From positions 101,576 to 165,575 of the forward strand of contig NZ_JASBQE010000017.1 in assembly GCF_029960785.1 (NCBI RefSeq): DNA of 64,000 nt, written 5' to 3'. Of this stretch, positions 55,102 through 63,366 are shown piece by piece. Source of the stretch: Polyangium sp. 15x6. GTDB taxonomy: Bacteria; Myxococcota_A; Polyangia; Polyangiales; Polyangiaceae. Position 1 is the first letter of the stretch, and the number at the start of each line of letters is the position of its first letter. Made by a program: the position numbers and the translations under genes. The notes under the pieces are model-generated. The model was not told the DNA's origin, did not search any database, and worked only from the letters and a program-made list of their open reading frames with translations.

Positions 55102-55656
55102 GTGGAACGTTCGGCAGAGGACGAGAAGCAGGTTGGAGCTCGCGTGCGGGCGTTTTTCGGGTCGATCGCGGCGCGACTGCGGGGATCGGCATGGATGCCG
55201 CTCGCGGGGAAAGTCGCGCTCGGGGCGCTCGGATTCCTGGCGCTCGCGTTCGTGGGATCCGGGGCGGCCGCGGATTTGATGCCGCGTCGCGTCGGGGCTT
55301 ACCTCGGTCCGCCGGCGACGAGCACGAGCGCGGCGGCGCCCGTGCCCACGGCGGTCGCGTCGGCGGACGCGGGAGCGGGCGCGGATGCGGGAGCGGGCGC
55401 GGATGCGGGCGCAGCGGCGGATGCGGGCGCGCCGATCGCGGCGGTGACGCCGGATGGACGCGTGATCCTGAACCTCGCGACGGAGGAGGATCTGCGGAAG
55501 CTACCGGGCGTCGGGGCCACGAAGGCCAAGGCGATCCTCGCGCTGCGGGCGAAGCTCGGGCGGTTCAAGCGGCCGGAGGATCTCCTCCGCGTGAAAGGGA
55601 TCGGGCGGAAGTCGCTCGGGCGGCTCCGGCCGAAGCTCCTGATCGACCCGCCGTAG
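55102..55656 (+). CDS. ComEA-like helix-hairpin-helix protein, membrane-anchored
   Basis: A 184-residue protein starting at GTG with GAGGAGG upstream. A single hydrophobic helix (about 35-55) anchors it to the membrane. A low-complexity linker of DAGAGA units (about 85-110) follows. The C-terminal 60 residues are a tandem helix-hairpin-helix domain (LNLATEEDLRKLPGVGATKAKAILALRAKLGRF, VKGIGRKSLGRLRPKLLI), the DNA-binding module of ComEA competence proteins. It probably binds double-stranded DNA at the outside of the inner membrane. No other competence genes are near. Confidence 0.85.
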   Translation: MERSAEDEKQVGARVRAFFGSIAARLRGSAWMPLAGKVALGALGFLALAFVGSGAAADLMPRRVGAYLGPPATSTSAAAPVPTAVASADAGAGADAGAGADAGAAADAGAPIAAVTPDGRVILNLATEEDLRKLPGVGATKAKAILALRAKLGRFKRPEDLLRVKGIGRKSLGRLRPKLLIDPP

Positions 55657-55689
55657 CGGACGAACGAGGGCGTGCCAGACTGCGCGCCC

Positions 55690-56406
55690 ATGCGAACGCG
55701 CCCCTTCGTCGTCCTCGTCTCGATCGCCGTCGCCGCGTGTTCCCAGGAGCCCGCCGGGGACTCCGCGGCCCCCGTGCGCACCGGGGCGCCCACGCCTCCG
55801 TCCGCCGCGCCGCCGCCCACGACGACGCCCGAGGCTGTGGCCGCGCCCGACGATCTCGACGTCGCCGCGCTCAAGAAGACGCTCAAGTGCGCGGCCGACG
55901 CGAAGAGCGGCCCGTGCGCGGTGCTGAACGCCTTCGGTTCGTGCAAGCCTTGGAACGCGGTCGTCCCTTCCGGCGACGGTCGATGGATCGGCCGGGGCCA
56001 CCGTGTCGAGGGCGCGAAGACGACCGACGAGTTCACCATCGTCCGGTCGCGCCGCGTGCCCGCGAACGAGGTGGGCCCGGGGCAGCTGCCCGCGAAAGTC
56101 GGCATCGCCGACATCGCCAAGGAGGACGGCGCGGCGTTTTCCCAGGCGGACCGGCTCATCCGCACCCTCGAGCGGTCCGACGTGCCTCCGCGGTCGAACT
56201 CCGCGCTCGAGTACTTGAAGAAGCGCGAGACGTGGCCGGAGGCGTTCACCATGAGGACCGTCGGGCTTCAGGTGTACGTCGCGTCCGAGGGAGGCGCGTT
56301 CGTCTGTCAGGGACCAAAGCAGGAGCTTTATCTCGTCCAGCGCGCCTCGACGCGAGGCGGATCGGCCGATGGGCTCTACGCGACGGCGTATCCCGTGAGC
56401 TGGTGA
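55690..56406 (+). CDS. Putative lipoprotein
   Basis: A 238-residue lipoprotein (lipobox VAAC, Cys17) with a Pro/Thr/Ala-rich linker to about residue 55. The globular part has four Cys (LKCAADAKSGPCAVLNAFGSCKPW, FVCQG) and no recognised motif. It is preceded by CAGACT-N8, a weak variant of the TANNNT box. Function unknown. Confidence 0.7.
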   Translation: MRTRPFVVLVSIAVAACSQEPAGDSAAPVRTGAPTPPSAAPPPTTTPEAVAAPDDLDVAALKKTLKCAADAKSGPCAVLNAFGSCKPWNAVVPSGDGRWIGRGHRVEGAKTTDEFTIVRSRRVPANEVGPGQLPAKVGIADIAKEDGAAFSQADRLIRTLERSDVPPRSNSALEYLKKRETWPEAFTMRTVGLQVYVASEGGAFVCQGPKQELYLVQRASTRGGSADGLYATAYPVSW

Positions 56407-56490
56407 CGGAAGCGACCAGCGGGCGCGCAGGCCGGACGAGGAGTGCATGCGTCCGGTGTGAGGATGCACTGCGCGGCTCTTCGCCTGTGC

Positions 56491-56496
56491 TAAGGA
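56491..56496 (+). promoter_or_regulatory. TANNNT-like box of rph
   Basis: TGCTAAGGA: TAAGGA, then 6 nt, then GTG 56503. The last base is A instead of T. Confidence 0.4.
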
Positions 56497-56502
56497 CGCG
56501 GC

Positions 56503-57267
56503 GTGTCCCGCCCCGATGGCCGTAGCCCCGCCGAACCCCGCCCCGTCGAGATTGTCCCGCACTTCCACCGCAACGCGGAGGGCTCCGTGCTCTACCGCGC
56601 GGGCGGCACGGTCGTGCTTTGCACCGCGTCGATCGACGTCGGCGTACCCGCATGGATGTCAGGCAAAGGCAAAGGCTGGTTGACGGCCGAGTACCAGATG
56701 CATCCGCGCGCGAACCCCGCGCGCAGGGAAGCGCGCGAGGGGCGCGGCAAGTCGCCGAGCGGTCGGACGCAGGAGATCCAGCGGCTCATCGGGCGCGCGC
56801 TCCGCAGCGCGATCGACCTCGACGCGACCGGCGAGCGCACGATCGTGATCGACTGCGATGTGCTGGAGGCCGACGGCGGGACGCGGACGGCGTCGATCAC
56901 CGGCGGCTTCGTGGCCGCGGTGCTCGCGCTCGCGAAGCTGCGCACGGCGGGACAGATCGCGCCGGTGCTGCGCGATCAGGTGGCCGCGATCAGCGTGGGC
57001 CACCTCGGCGGCGATGCGCTCCTCGACCTCGTGTACGAAGAGGACAGCCGCGCGCGCGTGGACCTCAACGTCGTGGGTACGGCGCGCGGATCGATCGTCG
57101 AGGTGCAAGCCACGGCCGAAGGCGAGGCGATCGAGCGGCGCGACCTCGACGCCATGATCGACGTCGGCCTCGTGGGCGTCGCGAAGCTCGTGGCGATGCA
57201 ACGAAGCGCGCTCGCGTCCGCGGGCGTCGAGCTCGCGTCCCTCTTCCAGCCGGGGAGATTCTCGTGA
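56503..57267 (+). CDS. rph: Ribonuclease PH
   Basis: A 254-residue phosphorolytic 3'-5' exoribonuclease that trims tRNA 3' ends. The core motifs are EGSVLYRAGGTVVLCTASID, AEYQMHPRANPARREAREGRGKSPSGRTQEIQRLIGRALRS (RNA and phosphate binding), VIDCDVLEADGGTRTASITGGFVA and YEEDSRARVDLNVVGT (active-site Asp residues). Full length. It opens a coupled group: its stop overlaps rdgB by 4 bp (GTGA). The rph-rdgB pairing is common in bacteria. Confidence 0.96.
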   Translation: MSRPDGRSPAEPRPVEIVPHFHRNAEGSVLYRAGGTVVLCTASIDVGVPAWMSGKGKGWLTAEYQMHPRANPARREAREGRGKSPSGRTQEIQRLIGRALRSAIDLDATGERTIVIDCDVLEADGGTRTASITGGFVAAVLALAKLRTAGQIAPVLRDQVAAISVGHLGGDALLDLVYEEDSRARVDLNVVGTARGSIVEVQATAEGEAIERRDLDAMIDVGLVGVAKLVAMQRSALASAGVELASLFQPGRFS

Positions 57268-57929
57268 GCGAGTCGAACCTGCCGCTGTCGATCCTCGTCG
57301 CCACGACGAACCGCGGCAAGCTGGCGGAGCTCGGGGCGATCTTCTCCGACCTGCCCATCAAGCTCTTGCCGCTCTCGCAGGTGCTGCCCGACTTGCCGCC
57401 GATCATCGAGGACGGCGCGACGTTCGTGGACAACGCGCTCATCAAGGCACGCACGGCGTCCGAGGCCGCGATGATGGTGACGCTCGCGGAGGACGCGGGG
57501 CTCGAGGTCGACGCGCTCGCGGGTCGGCCCGGCGTGCGCTCGGCGCGCTTCGCGAAGGAAGGCGCGACCGACTCGGAGAACAACGCGGCGCTGCTCGCGG
57601 CGCTCGAGGAGATCGACGACGAGCACCGCACGGCGCGCTTCCGCTGCACGATGGTGCTGCTCGATCCGTGGAACGAGGTCGAGCCCGAGGTCATCTGCGA
57701 GGGCCGATGCGAGGGGACGATCGCGCAGCAGGCGCGCGGCGCGGGCGGCTTCGGCTACGACCCGCTCTTCATCGTCAAGGGCGACGGCCGCACGATGGCC
57801 GAGCTCGGCGACGACGAGAAGAACCGCATCAGCCACCGCGCCGAAGCGGCGCGCTCGATGCGGCCCGTGCTCGAGGCGTTGATCGAGAACAGGCGCGCGA
57901 CGGTGGCGCGCGTGGCGGGCGAGCGGTGA
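57264..57929 (+). CDS. rdgB: dITP/XTP pyrophosphatase
   Basis: A 221-residue Ham1/RdgB enzyme that hydrolyses dITP, XTP and ITP to the monophosphates and so keeps deaminated purines out of DNA. Motifs: VATTNRGKLAELG (SxNxxK), EDGATFVDNALIKARTAS, LAEDAGLEVDALAGRPGVRSARFA, GFGYDPLFI and ISHRAEAARSM. GTG start overlapping rph; its stop overlaps the next start by 4 bp. Confidence 0.96.
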   Translation: MSESNLPLSILVATTNRGKLAELGAIFSDLPIKLLPLSQVLPDLPPIIEDGATFVDNALIKARTASEAAMMVTLAEDAGLEVDALAGRPGVRSARFAKEGATDSENNAALLAALEEIDDEHRTARFRCTMVLLDPWNEVEPEVICEGRCEGTIAQQARGAGGFGYDPLFIVKGDGRTMAELGDDEKNRISHRAEAARSMRPVLEALIENRRATVARVAGER

Positions 57930-58282
57930 ACGCCAAGGAGCGCAAGCGGCCGCCGAAGGTCGAGGAGTGGCGCGGCGTCGGGAGCCTCGGGACGATCGGC
58001 CTCGAGATCGTCCTCTCGATCGCCTTCGGTTTCTTCGGCGGGCGCTGGCTCGACGGTAAATTCGGCACCGAGCCGTACCTCTCGGTCCTCGGCTTCTTCT
58101 TCGGCTGCGGCGCGGCGGTGAAGGCCTTCCTGCGCGCCTCGCGCGAGATGAAGGCCCAGGCCGAGCGCGAGGAGCGCGAGCAAGGCAATCCGCGGCCGCG
58201 TTACGACACGCCCGACGAGCGCAAGGACGAACCGCCGATCACGAAGGCGGACGATGAAGGCGAGGGGAGGGGAGGCGGATGA
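57926..58282 (+). CDS. AtpZ/AtpI-like membrane protein
   Basis: A 118-residue protein with two helices (about 23-43 and 55-75; LGTIGLEIVLSIAFGFFGGRWLDGKFG), the signature of the AtpZ-type F0 accessory family, which may assist c-ring assembly or Mg2+ handling. The C-terminus is a long charged tail (QAEREEREQG...), which is longer than in most relatives. It is coupled on both sides by 4-bp overlaps, linking rdgB to the ATP synthase genes. Confidence 0.82.
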   Translation: MNAKERKRPPKVEEWRGVGSLGTIGLEIVLSIAFGFFGGRWLDGKFGTEPYLSVLGFFFGCGAAVKAFLRASREMKAQAEREEREQGNPRPRYDTPDERKDEPPITKADDEGEGRGGG

Positions 58283-58800
58283 GCGACGACGCGCAGAAGC
58301 CTTCCAAGCTCGACGCGCAGATGCGCGCGGCGCTCCTCGGGGTGATCGGAACGGGGGTTGTCCTTTCGCTCGGCGCGTTCGCGTTCGGCGGGCCGCGGTT
58401 CGGGCTCGGCGTGGCGATCGGCGGGGCGCTCGCGCCGGTGAACCTCTGGGTCTTCGCGCAGGTGGGCGAGGCGTTTCTGTCCCGGCGGGGAAACACCGCG
58501 CCCTGGGCGGTCATCGCGACGATCAAGCTCGCGCTCTTGCTGGGTGGGGTTTGGCTCATCCTGCGCAGCGGGATCGCGTCGGGCCTCTCCCTCATCGTGG
58601 GCTATGGGGCGCTGCCCATCGGGATCACGGTGGGGACGCTGTTTGGCCCGAAGCCCCCGGAGGATGTCCCGGAGGGGGACGGGCGACGGACGCCGGGGTC
58701 TGCTTCACAAACTTCGCGAAGATCTTTCGAGGACGCGCCGCGTGAAGATGTGCTAAAGGCGAGGCCCGCCGACGAGGGGGACCCCTCGAACGAGCCCTGA
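58279..58800 (+). CDS. atpI: ATP synthase subunit I-like protein
   Basis: A 173-residue membrane protein with four helices (about 17-35, 42-63, 75-95, 98-118), as in AtpI. AtpI helps c-ring assembly in the F0 complex. The last 50 residues are a hydrophilic tail. It overlaps the upstream AtpZ-like gene by 4 bp and precedes atpB by 54 nt. Confidence 0.8.
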   Translation: MSDDAQKPSKLDAQMRAALLGVIGTGVVLSLGAFAFGGPRFGLGVAIGGALAPVNLWVFAQVGEAFLSRRGNTAPWAVIATIKLALLLGGVWLILRSGIASGLSLIVGYGALPIGITVGTLFGPKPPEDVPEGDGRRTPGSASQTSRRSFEDAPREDVLKARPADEGDPSNEP

Positions 58801-58854
58801 GATCGAGATCGAGCTCAAGATTGGAGCGCTCCTCGTGACGGAGCGACGACGGTC

Positions 58855-59628
58855 ATGCCCGAGCATACTGGTTTTCTGACCTTCCTCCTGGCCCACCTCC
58901 CTGGTCTTCGTGAGAACGCGAAGAACCTTGGCCACACCTTCATCGGTCACGAGCCGATGAGCTACCACTCGGTCGAGCCGATCTTCTCGAGCCTGCTCAT
59001 CATCGTGGTGTTCATCGCGATGGCGATGTCGGTGCGCTCGAAGTTCCGGCGGCTCGACGAGTCGGTCGTTCCGGACGATCGGCTCAACCTGCGCACGTTC
59101 TTCGAGGCGTTCTTCGGCTACTTCTACAACATGGCCAAGGACGTGATGGGGGCCGAGAACGCCAAGCGGTACTTCCCGCTGATCGGCGGCGCCGCGGGCT
59201 TCATCTTCTTCTCGAACGTCTCGGGCCTGATCCCCGGCTTCTCGCCGCCCACGTCGAGCCTGAACGTCACGCTCGGCTGCGCGCTGCTCGTTTTCCTCTC
59301 CTTCAACATCTGGGGCATCAAGGAAAACGGCTGGAGCTACATCGCGCACCTCGCGGGGCCGAAGTGGTACCTCGCGCCGCTCATCTTCCCGATCGAGGTC
59401 ATCTCGACCTGCGTCCGTCCGATCACGCTCAGCGTGCGTCTGATGGTCAACATCGCGGTCGACCACCTCATCGCCTCGGTCTTCTTCGGTCTCGTGGCGA
59501 TCTTCCTGCCGCTGCCCGTGATGATGCTCGGGCTCATCGTGATCGTCGTGCAGACGCTGGTGTTCTGCCTGCTCAGCAGCATCTACATCGGCCTCGCCAC
59601 GGAGCACCACCACGCAGAACACCACTGA
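58855..59628 (+). CDS. atpB: ATP synthase F0 subunit a
   Basis: A 257-residue integral membrane protein. The essential Arg is in the segment ITLSVRLMVNIAVDHLIASVFF, and GLIPGFSPPTSSLNVTLGCALLVF and the C-terminal LVFCLLSSIYIGLATEHHHAEHH also match subunit a. It forms the ion half-channels next to the c-ring. The C-terminus is His-rich. A 208-nt gap separates it from atpE. Confidence 0.95.
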   Translation: MPEHTGFLTFLLAHLPGLRENAKNLGHTFIGHEPMSYHSVEPIFSSLLIIVVFIAMAMSVRSKFRRLDESVVPDDRLNLRTFFEAFFGYFYNMAKDVMGAENAKRYFPLIGGAAGFIFFSNVSGLIPGFSPPTSSLNVTLGCALLVFLSFNIWGIKENGWSYIAHLAGPKWYLAPLIFPIEVISTCVRPITLSVRLMVNIAVDHLIASVFFGLVAIFLPLPVMMLGLIVIVVQTLVFCLLSSIYIGLATEHHHAEHH

Positions 59629-59836
59629 GGCGCCTCCGCGAAAGATCGCGGTGGGATCCTCAAAAAGTCGCTAGCCAAACTCGTAGATTCGGATTAGAGC
59701 GGGGCCGCCCGAAGCGAAGCCCCCGAGCCCTCGGCGGGCTGGGACCAACAGTCGGTCCCCCCGAACCCCGCGGGTCGTATCGAATGATGCATGCAGCCCC
59801 CCATGGGGGCGCGTGGCCTGAAAGGAGCAGAACCGG
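59629..59836 (+). other. 208-nt spacer between atpB and atpE
   Basis: No gene is seen. It contains a G/C-rich stretch with an inverted CCCCC/GGGGG pair just before a strong AAAGGAG Shine-Dalgarno for atpE. It might hold a promoter or a translation-enhancing leader for the highly expressed c subunit, but no clear -35/-10 was found. Confidence 0.4.
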
Positions 59837-60178
<342 letters not shown>

Positions 60179-60214
60179 TCGCACAGGCCACGCGCGGATT
60201 CACCGGGCCGCGAA

Positions 60215-60244
60215 GCAGGGCGTCGAGGTAGCTCGGCGCCCTGC
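60215..60244. terminator. Bidirectional hairpin between atpE and the AarF gene
   Basis: GCAGGGCG (60215-60222) pairs with CGCCCTGC (60237-60244), with an inner CGAG/CTCG helix between. It sits in the 105-nt gap between convergent genes. There is no T-tract, so the assignment is from position. Confidence 0.5.
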
Positions 60245-60283
60245 TCTGCGCATGTGGTGGTCAGTGGCGGTCCGTGGCGGTTG

Positions 60284-62002
60284 TTAACGGAGATGGCGGA
60301 GCACGTCGAGGACGACGTGCCCGAGCATCACGAGCACGCCGAAGACGAGGAGCGTGATGCCGAGCGGATCCCTTCGATCCGTTTGAAGCAGCCACGTCCC
60401 CGCGAAGACGAAGGTCGCCACGACGAGGCCCGCGAAGAGGCGCCGTCCGAGGCGATCGACCGTGCGCGGGAGGGTCGGATCGGCGGTGCGTAAGGTCAGC
60501 CGCCCGAGGCGCAGGTCGTCGAGGACCTCGCGGAGCTGTTGCGGCAAGTCGTAGGCAGCGCCGGAAAGGCGCTCGACGCCGCGCCAGAGCTCCATCCCGA
60601 CGCGCTCGGGCGAGTAACGTTTGCGCAGGAGATCGAGGAAGAACGGACGCGCGACGCCGAAGACGTCGAGGTCCGGGTCGATCTCCTTGCCGACGCCCTC
60701 GATCGTCATGATCGCCTTGCCGACGAGCAAGAAGTCCGGCGGGATCTCGATGCCGTACTTGCTCGCGCCGCGCATGAGGTCGCTGATCATCGCGGCGACG
60801 TCGATCTCCTTGAGCGGACGGCCGAGGTACTTCTCCGCCAGGACGCTGACCTCGGCGCGATAAGCGCGCATGTCGACCTTCTTCGTCGGCGTGCCGATCG
60901 CGTAGAGCGCGTCCGCGACGCCGAGGTGGTCCTGACGAACCGCGGCGATCATCAGGTCGAGGGTCTTGTCGCGCATCTCCGGCGACAAACGGCCGACCAT
61001 GCCGAGGTCGATGAGGCCGATCGTGGGGCTGTCCGGATCGCCGGAGATCAAGATGTTCCCGGGATGCGGGTCCGCGTGGAAGAAGCCGTCCTCGAAGATC
61101 ATCTTCACGACGATGCCGACCGCGGCCTGCGCGATCGCGGGGCCCTTGTGCCCGTGGTCGCGGATCTCGTCGTAGACCTTGCCGCCGGGCAGGAGCTCCA
61201 GCGTGAGCACGGTCTTCGATGAGGCTTCGCGGTAGACGCGCGGGAAACGCGCGTGCGGGTGGCCCGCGAAGTGGCGCGCGAACTTCTCGGCGTGCTCGGC
61301 CTCGAGTCCGAAGTCGAGCTCGCTCGTGATCGCGCGATCGAACTGATCGACGAGCGCCGATGGTTGGTACAAGGACGATTCGGGGATCGTGCGCTCGATG
61401 AGCTTCGCGAGCGCGTGCAAGAGCTCGAGGTCGCGCGCGACGGTCGTGCGCACGCCGGGCCGCTGCACCTTCACGACGACCTCTTGCGGGCCGTCCGCGT
61501 GCTTGAGCACCGCGCGATGCACCTGGCCGATCGAGGCCGCGGCGAGAGGTTTTTCCTCGAACCGCTCGTAGATGTCCTCGATCGGCGCGCCGAGCGAGGT
61601 CTCGACCGCGGCCTTGATGTCGCTCCACGGCAGCGGGTTCACCTCGTCCTGGAGCTTCTTCAGCTCGATGATCCAGTCGTTCGGCAGGACGTCGGGGCGC
61701 GTGGAGGCGATCTGGCCGAGCTTCACGAACGAGGGGCCGAGATCCATGCACACGAGCCGCACGCGCTCGGGCAGCGAGATGCGACGTCGCTCCTCCTCGC
61801 CGCGCTTCGCGTCGGACTCGGGCGCCTCGACGAGCGCTTCGCTCGCGTCGACGCCCGCGGGCAGCTCGGGCATGGCCTGCGTGCGCGAGCGGCCGCCGAG
61901 GCCGAGCCTTTGCGCGAGCTCGCCGAAGCCGTGACGAACGAGCACGACGTAGATCTGGCGTAGTCGGCCGAGATCACGGACAGCGTTGACGATCGAGACC
62001 AT
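60284..62002 (-). CDS. AarF/UbiB-family atypical kinase (ABC1)
   Basis: A 572-residue protein. Kinase-like motifs are CMDLGPSFVKLGQIASTRPDVLP (the KxGQ motif of the family), PLAAASIGQVHRAVL (the A-rich nucleotide loop, AAAS), VVVKVQRPGV (Lys), SELDFGLEAEHAEKF, FHADPHPGNIL (catalytic) and GLIDLGMVGRL (metal-binding Asp). The C-terminal two helices (about 520-570) would insert in the membrane. The family supports ubiquinone or other lipid-quinone metabolism through an ATPase activity. It follows the L,D-transpeptidase gene by 28 nt. Confidence 0.92.
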   Translation of the reverse strand: MVSIVNAVRDLGRLRQIYVVLVRHGFGELAQRLGLGGRSRTQAMPELPAGVDASEALVEAPESDAKRGEEERRRISLPERVRLVCMDLGPSFVKLGQIASTRPDVLPNDWIIELKKLQDEVNPLPWSDIKAAVETSLGAPIEDIYERFEEKPLAAASIGQVHRAVLKHADGPQEVVVKVQRPGVRTTVARDLELLHALAKLIERTIPESSLYQPSALVDQFDRAITSELDFGLEAEHAEKFARHFAGHPHARFPRVYREASSKTVLTLELLPGGKVYDEIRDHGHKGPAIAQAAVGIVVKMIFEDGFFHADPHPGNILISGDPDSPTIGLIDLGMVGRLSPEMRDKTLDLMIAAVRQDHLGVADALYAIGTPTKKVDMRAYRAEVSVLAEKYLGRPLKEIDVAAMISDLMRGASKYGIEIPPDFLLVGKAIMTIEGVGKEIDPDLDVFGVARPFFLDLLRKRYSPERVGMELWRGVERLSGAAYDLPQQLREVLDDLRLGRLTLRTADPTLPRTVDRLGRRLFAGLVVATFVFAGTWLLQTDRRDPLGITLLVFGVLVMLGHVVLDVLRHLR

Positions 62003-62030
62003 GGGTGAGCGCTCTCTCGCGTGAGGGCTT

Positions 62031-63347
62031 CTAGCGTACTCGCACGACCGTGCCCACGTCGTGTGTGCTCGGCAAGGCGGCGGTCCATCCGGCGGGCACG
62101 CGCGGCGTGGTCCAGAAGAAGAGCCTCTGCGCGTCGAGCGGCGCGAGGTTGACGCAGCCGTGGCTGCGCACGGTGCCGAACGATCGATGCCAGAACGCGC
62201 CGTGCAGGCCCACGCCCTTCGCGAAGAACTGCACCCAGGGCACGTCCTCCATCCGGTAGTACCGCGTCGCGCCCTCGTCCTCGAGGTTGTCCATGTTCGA
62301 GGTGAAGAGCTTCGCCCAGATCCGCGAGGTCCCGCGCGGCGTCGCCGTCGCCGTGCCTTCACGTCCCTTGCCCGTCGAGACGAGCGTCGCGAAGACGGGC
62401 CGTTTGCCTTCGTAGGCCACGAGCGTCTGGCTCTCGAGCTCGACGTCGATCCACTTCTCGCCCGCGGCGACGTCGACCTCGGGCGGCGGCGGCGCGATCG
62501 TGGGGTGGCGGAGATCCGAGGAGCGGACCCACGCGCTCTCGCCGATGCGCGAGAAGCGCGCGCCGCCCACGTGTTTCTCCTCGAAGAAGGGCACACGTTC
62601 GAAGCGCGCGCGGCTCGACTCCGTTTTGCCGAGCGCGCTGGGCGACGAAAAAACCTTCGCCTTGTCGACGAGGATCCACGCGAAGGGCAAGACGTCCGCG
62701 GGCGCGTCGGGCTTGATCTCCTCGCCGCGGAAGGCGAGCGGCCGCGCGGGGCCGAGGTCCCGCATCGGGATCCAGAGCTCGTTGTGGCTGCGTCCGTAAC
62801 GAGCGCCCTCGACCACGCGCTCCTCCACGATCGCGACGGCGAACCCAGGTTCGAGCTGCATGTCGGGCGCGCCGATGTCGACCGCGTGAAGCTTTTTGTA
62901 CGCAAACGATCCGTCGGGGCCGACGAAGTAGTACCGGAAGGGCAAGCCATCCGGGGTCTCGCGGATCGCGCGGTAGGCGGCGTTGACGAAGGGCGTCTCC
63001 GCGAGCTCGACGGCGTCCTCGCAGACCCACGCGAGCGGGCCGATCGAGAGGAATCGTCCCTTGCAGCCCGGGCCGCGGCGGACGGCAAAGATCGGCAGGT
63101 GCACGTCGAGCGCGGCCGATCCACGGCGCTGTGCACCTTCCCACGGCGAGGCGAGGATCGGCTGATCGGCCTTGAGGATGCGCGCGCTGACGATGCCCTG
63201 AGGCAACGGCTCGGTCTCGGGCGCGACCCAGGGCGGCTCGTTCGAGGCGCGGGCGTGTCCCGTGACGAGGAGCGCGGCGAGCGTGAAGGAGAGGAAAGGT
63301 GGGGCGTGGCGGGTGGCTCGCAGGGTTTGTCCACGCGAGCCACCCAT
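62031..63347 (-). CDS. L,D-transpeptidase (YkuD domain)
   Basis: A 438-residue exported protein (signal peptide to about residue 35). The C-terminal catalytic domain has the YkuD signature HGAFWHRSFGTVRSHGCVNLAPLDAQRLF, with the H-x14-S-H-G-C core and the nucleophilic Cys. A preceding strand region (WIDVELESQTLVAYEGKRPVFATLVSTG) is the usual start of the fold. Residues about 40-280 are unassigned and contain SH3-like segments. It would make 3-3 cross-links in peptidoglycan or attach proteins to it. ATG 63347 is preferred for signal-peptide length; ATG 63359 is possible. It is 20 nt after the FHA gene. Confidence 0.88.
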   Translation of the reverse strand: MGGSRGQTLRATRHAPPFLSFTLAALLVTGHARASNEPPWVAPETEPLPQGIVSARILKADQPILASPWEGAQRRGSAALDVHLPIFAVRRGPGCKGRFLSIGPLAWVCEDAVELAETPFVNAAYRAIRETPDGLPFRYYFVGPDGSFAYKKLHAVDIGAPDMQLEPGFAVAIVEERVVEGARYGRSHNELWIPMRDLGPARPLAFRGEEIKPDAPADVLPFAWILVDKAKVFSSPSALGKTESSRARFERVPFFEEKHVGGARFSRIGESAWVRSSDLRHPTIAPPPPEVDVAAGEKWIDVELESQTLVAYEGKRPVFATLVSTGKGREGTATATPRGTSRIWAKLFTSNMDNLEDEGATRYYRMEDVPWVQFFAKGVGLHGAFWHRSFGTVRSHGCVNLAPLDAQRLFFWTTPRVPAGWTAALPSTHDVGTVVRVR

Positions 63348-63366
63348 GACCGTCCCCATCAACGCG

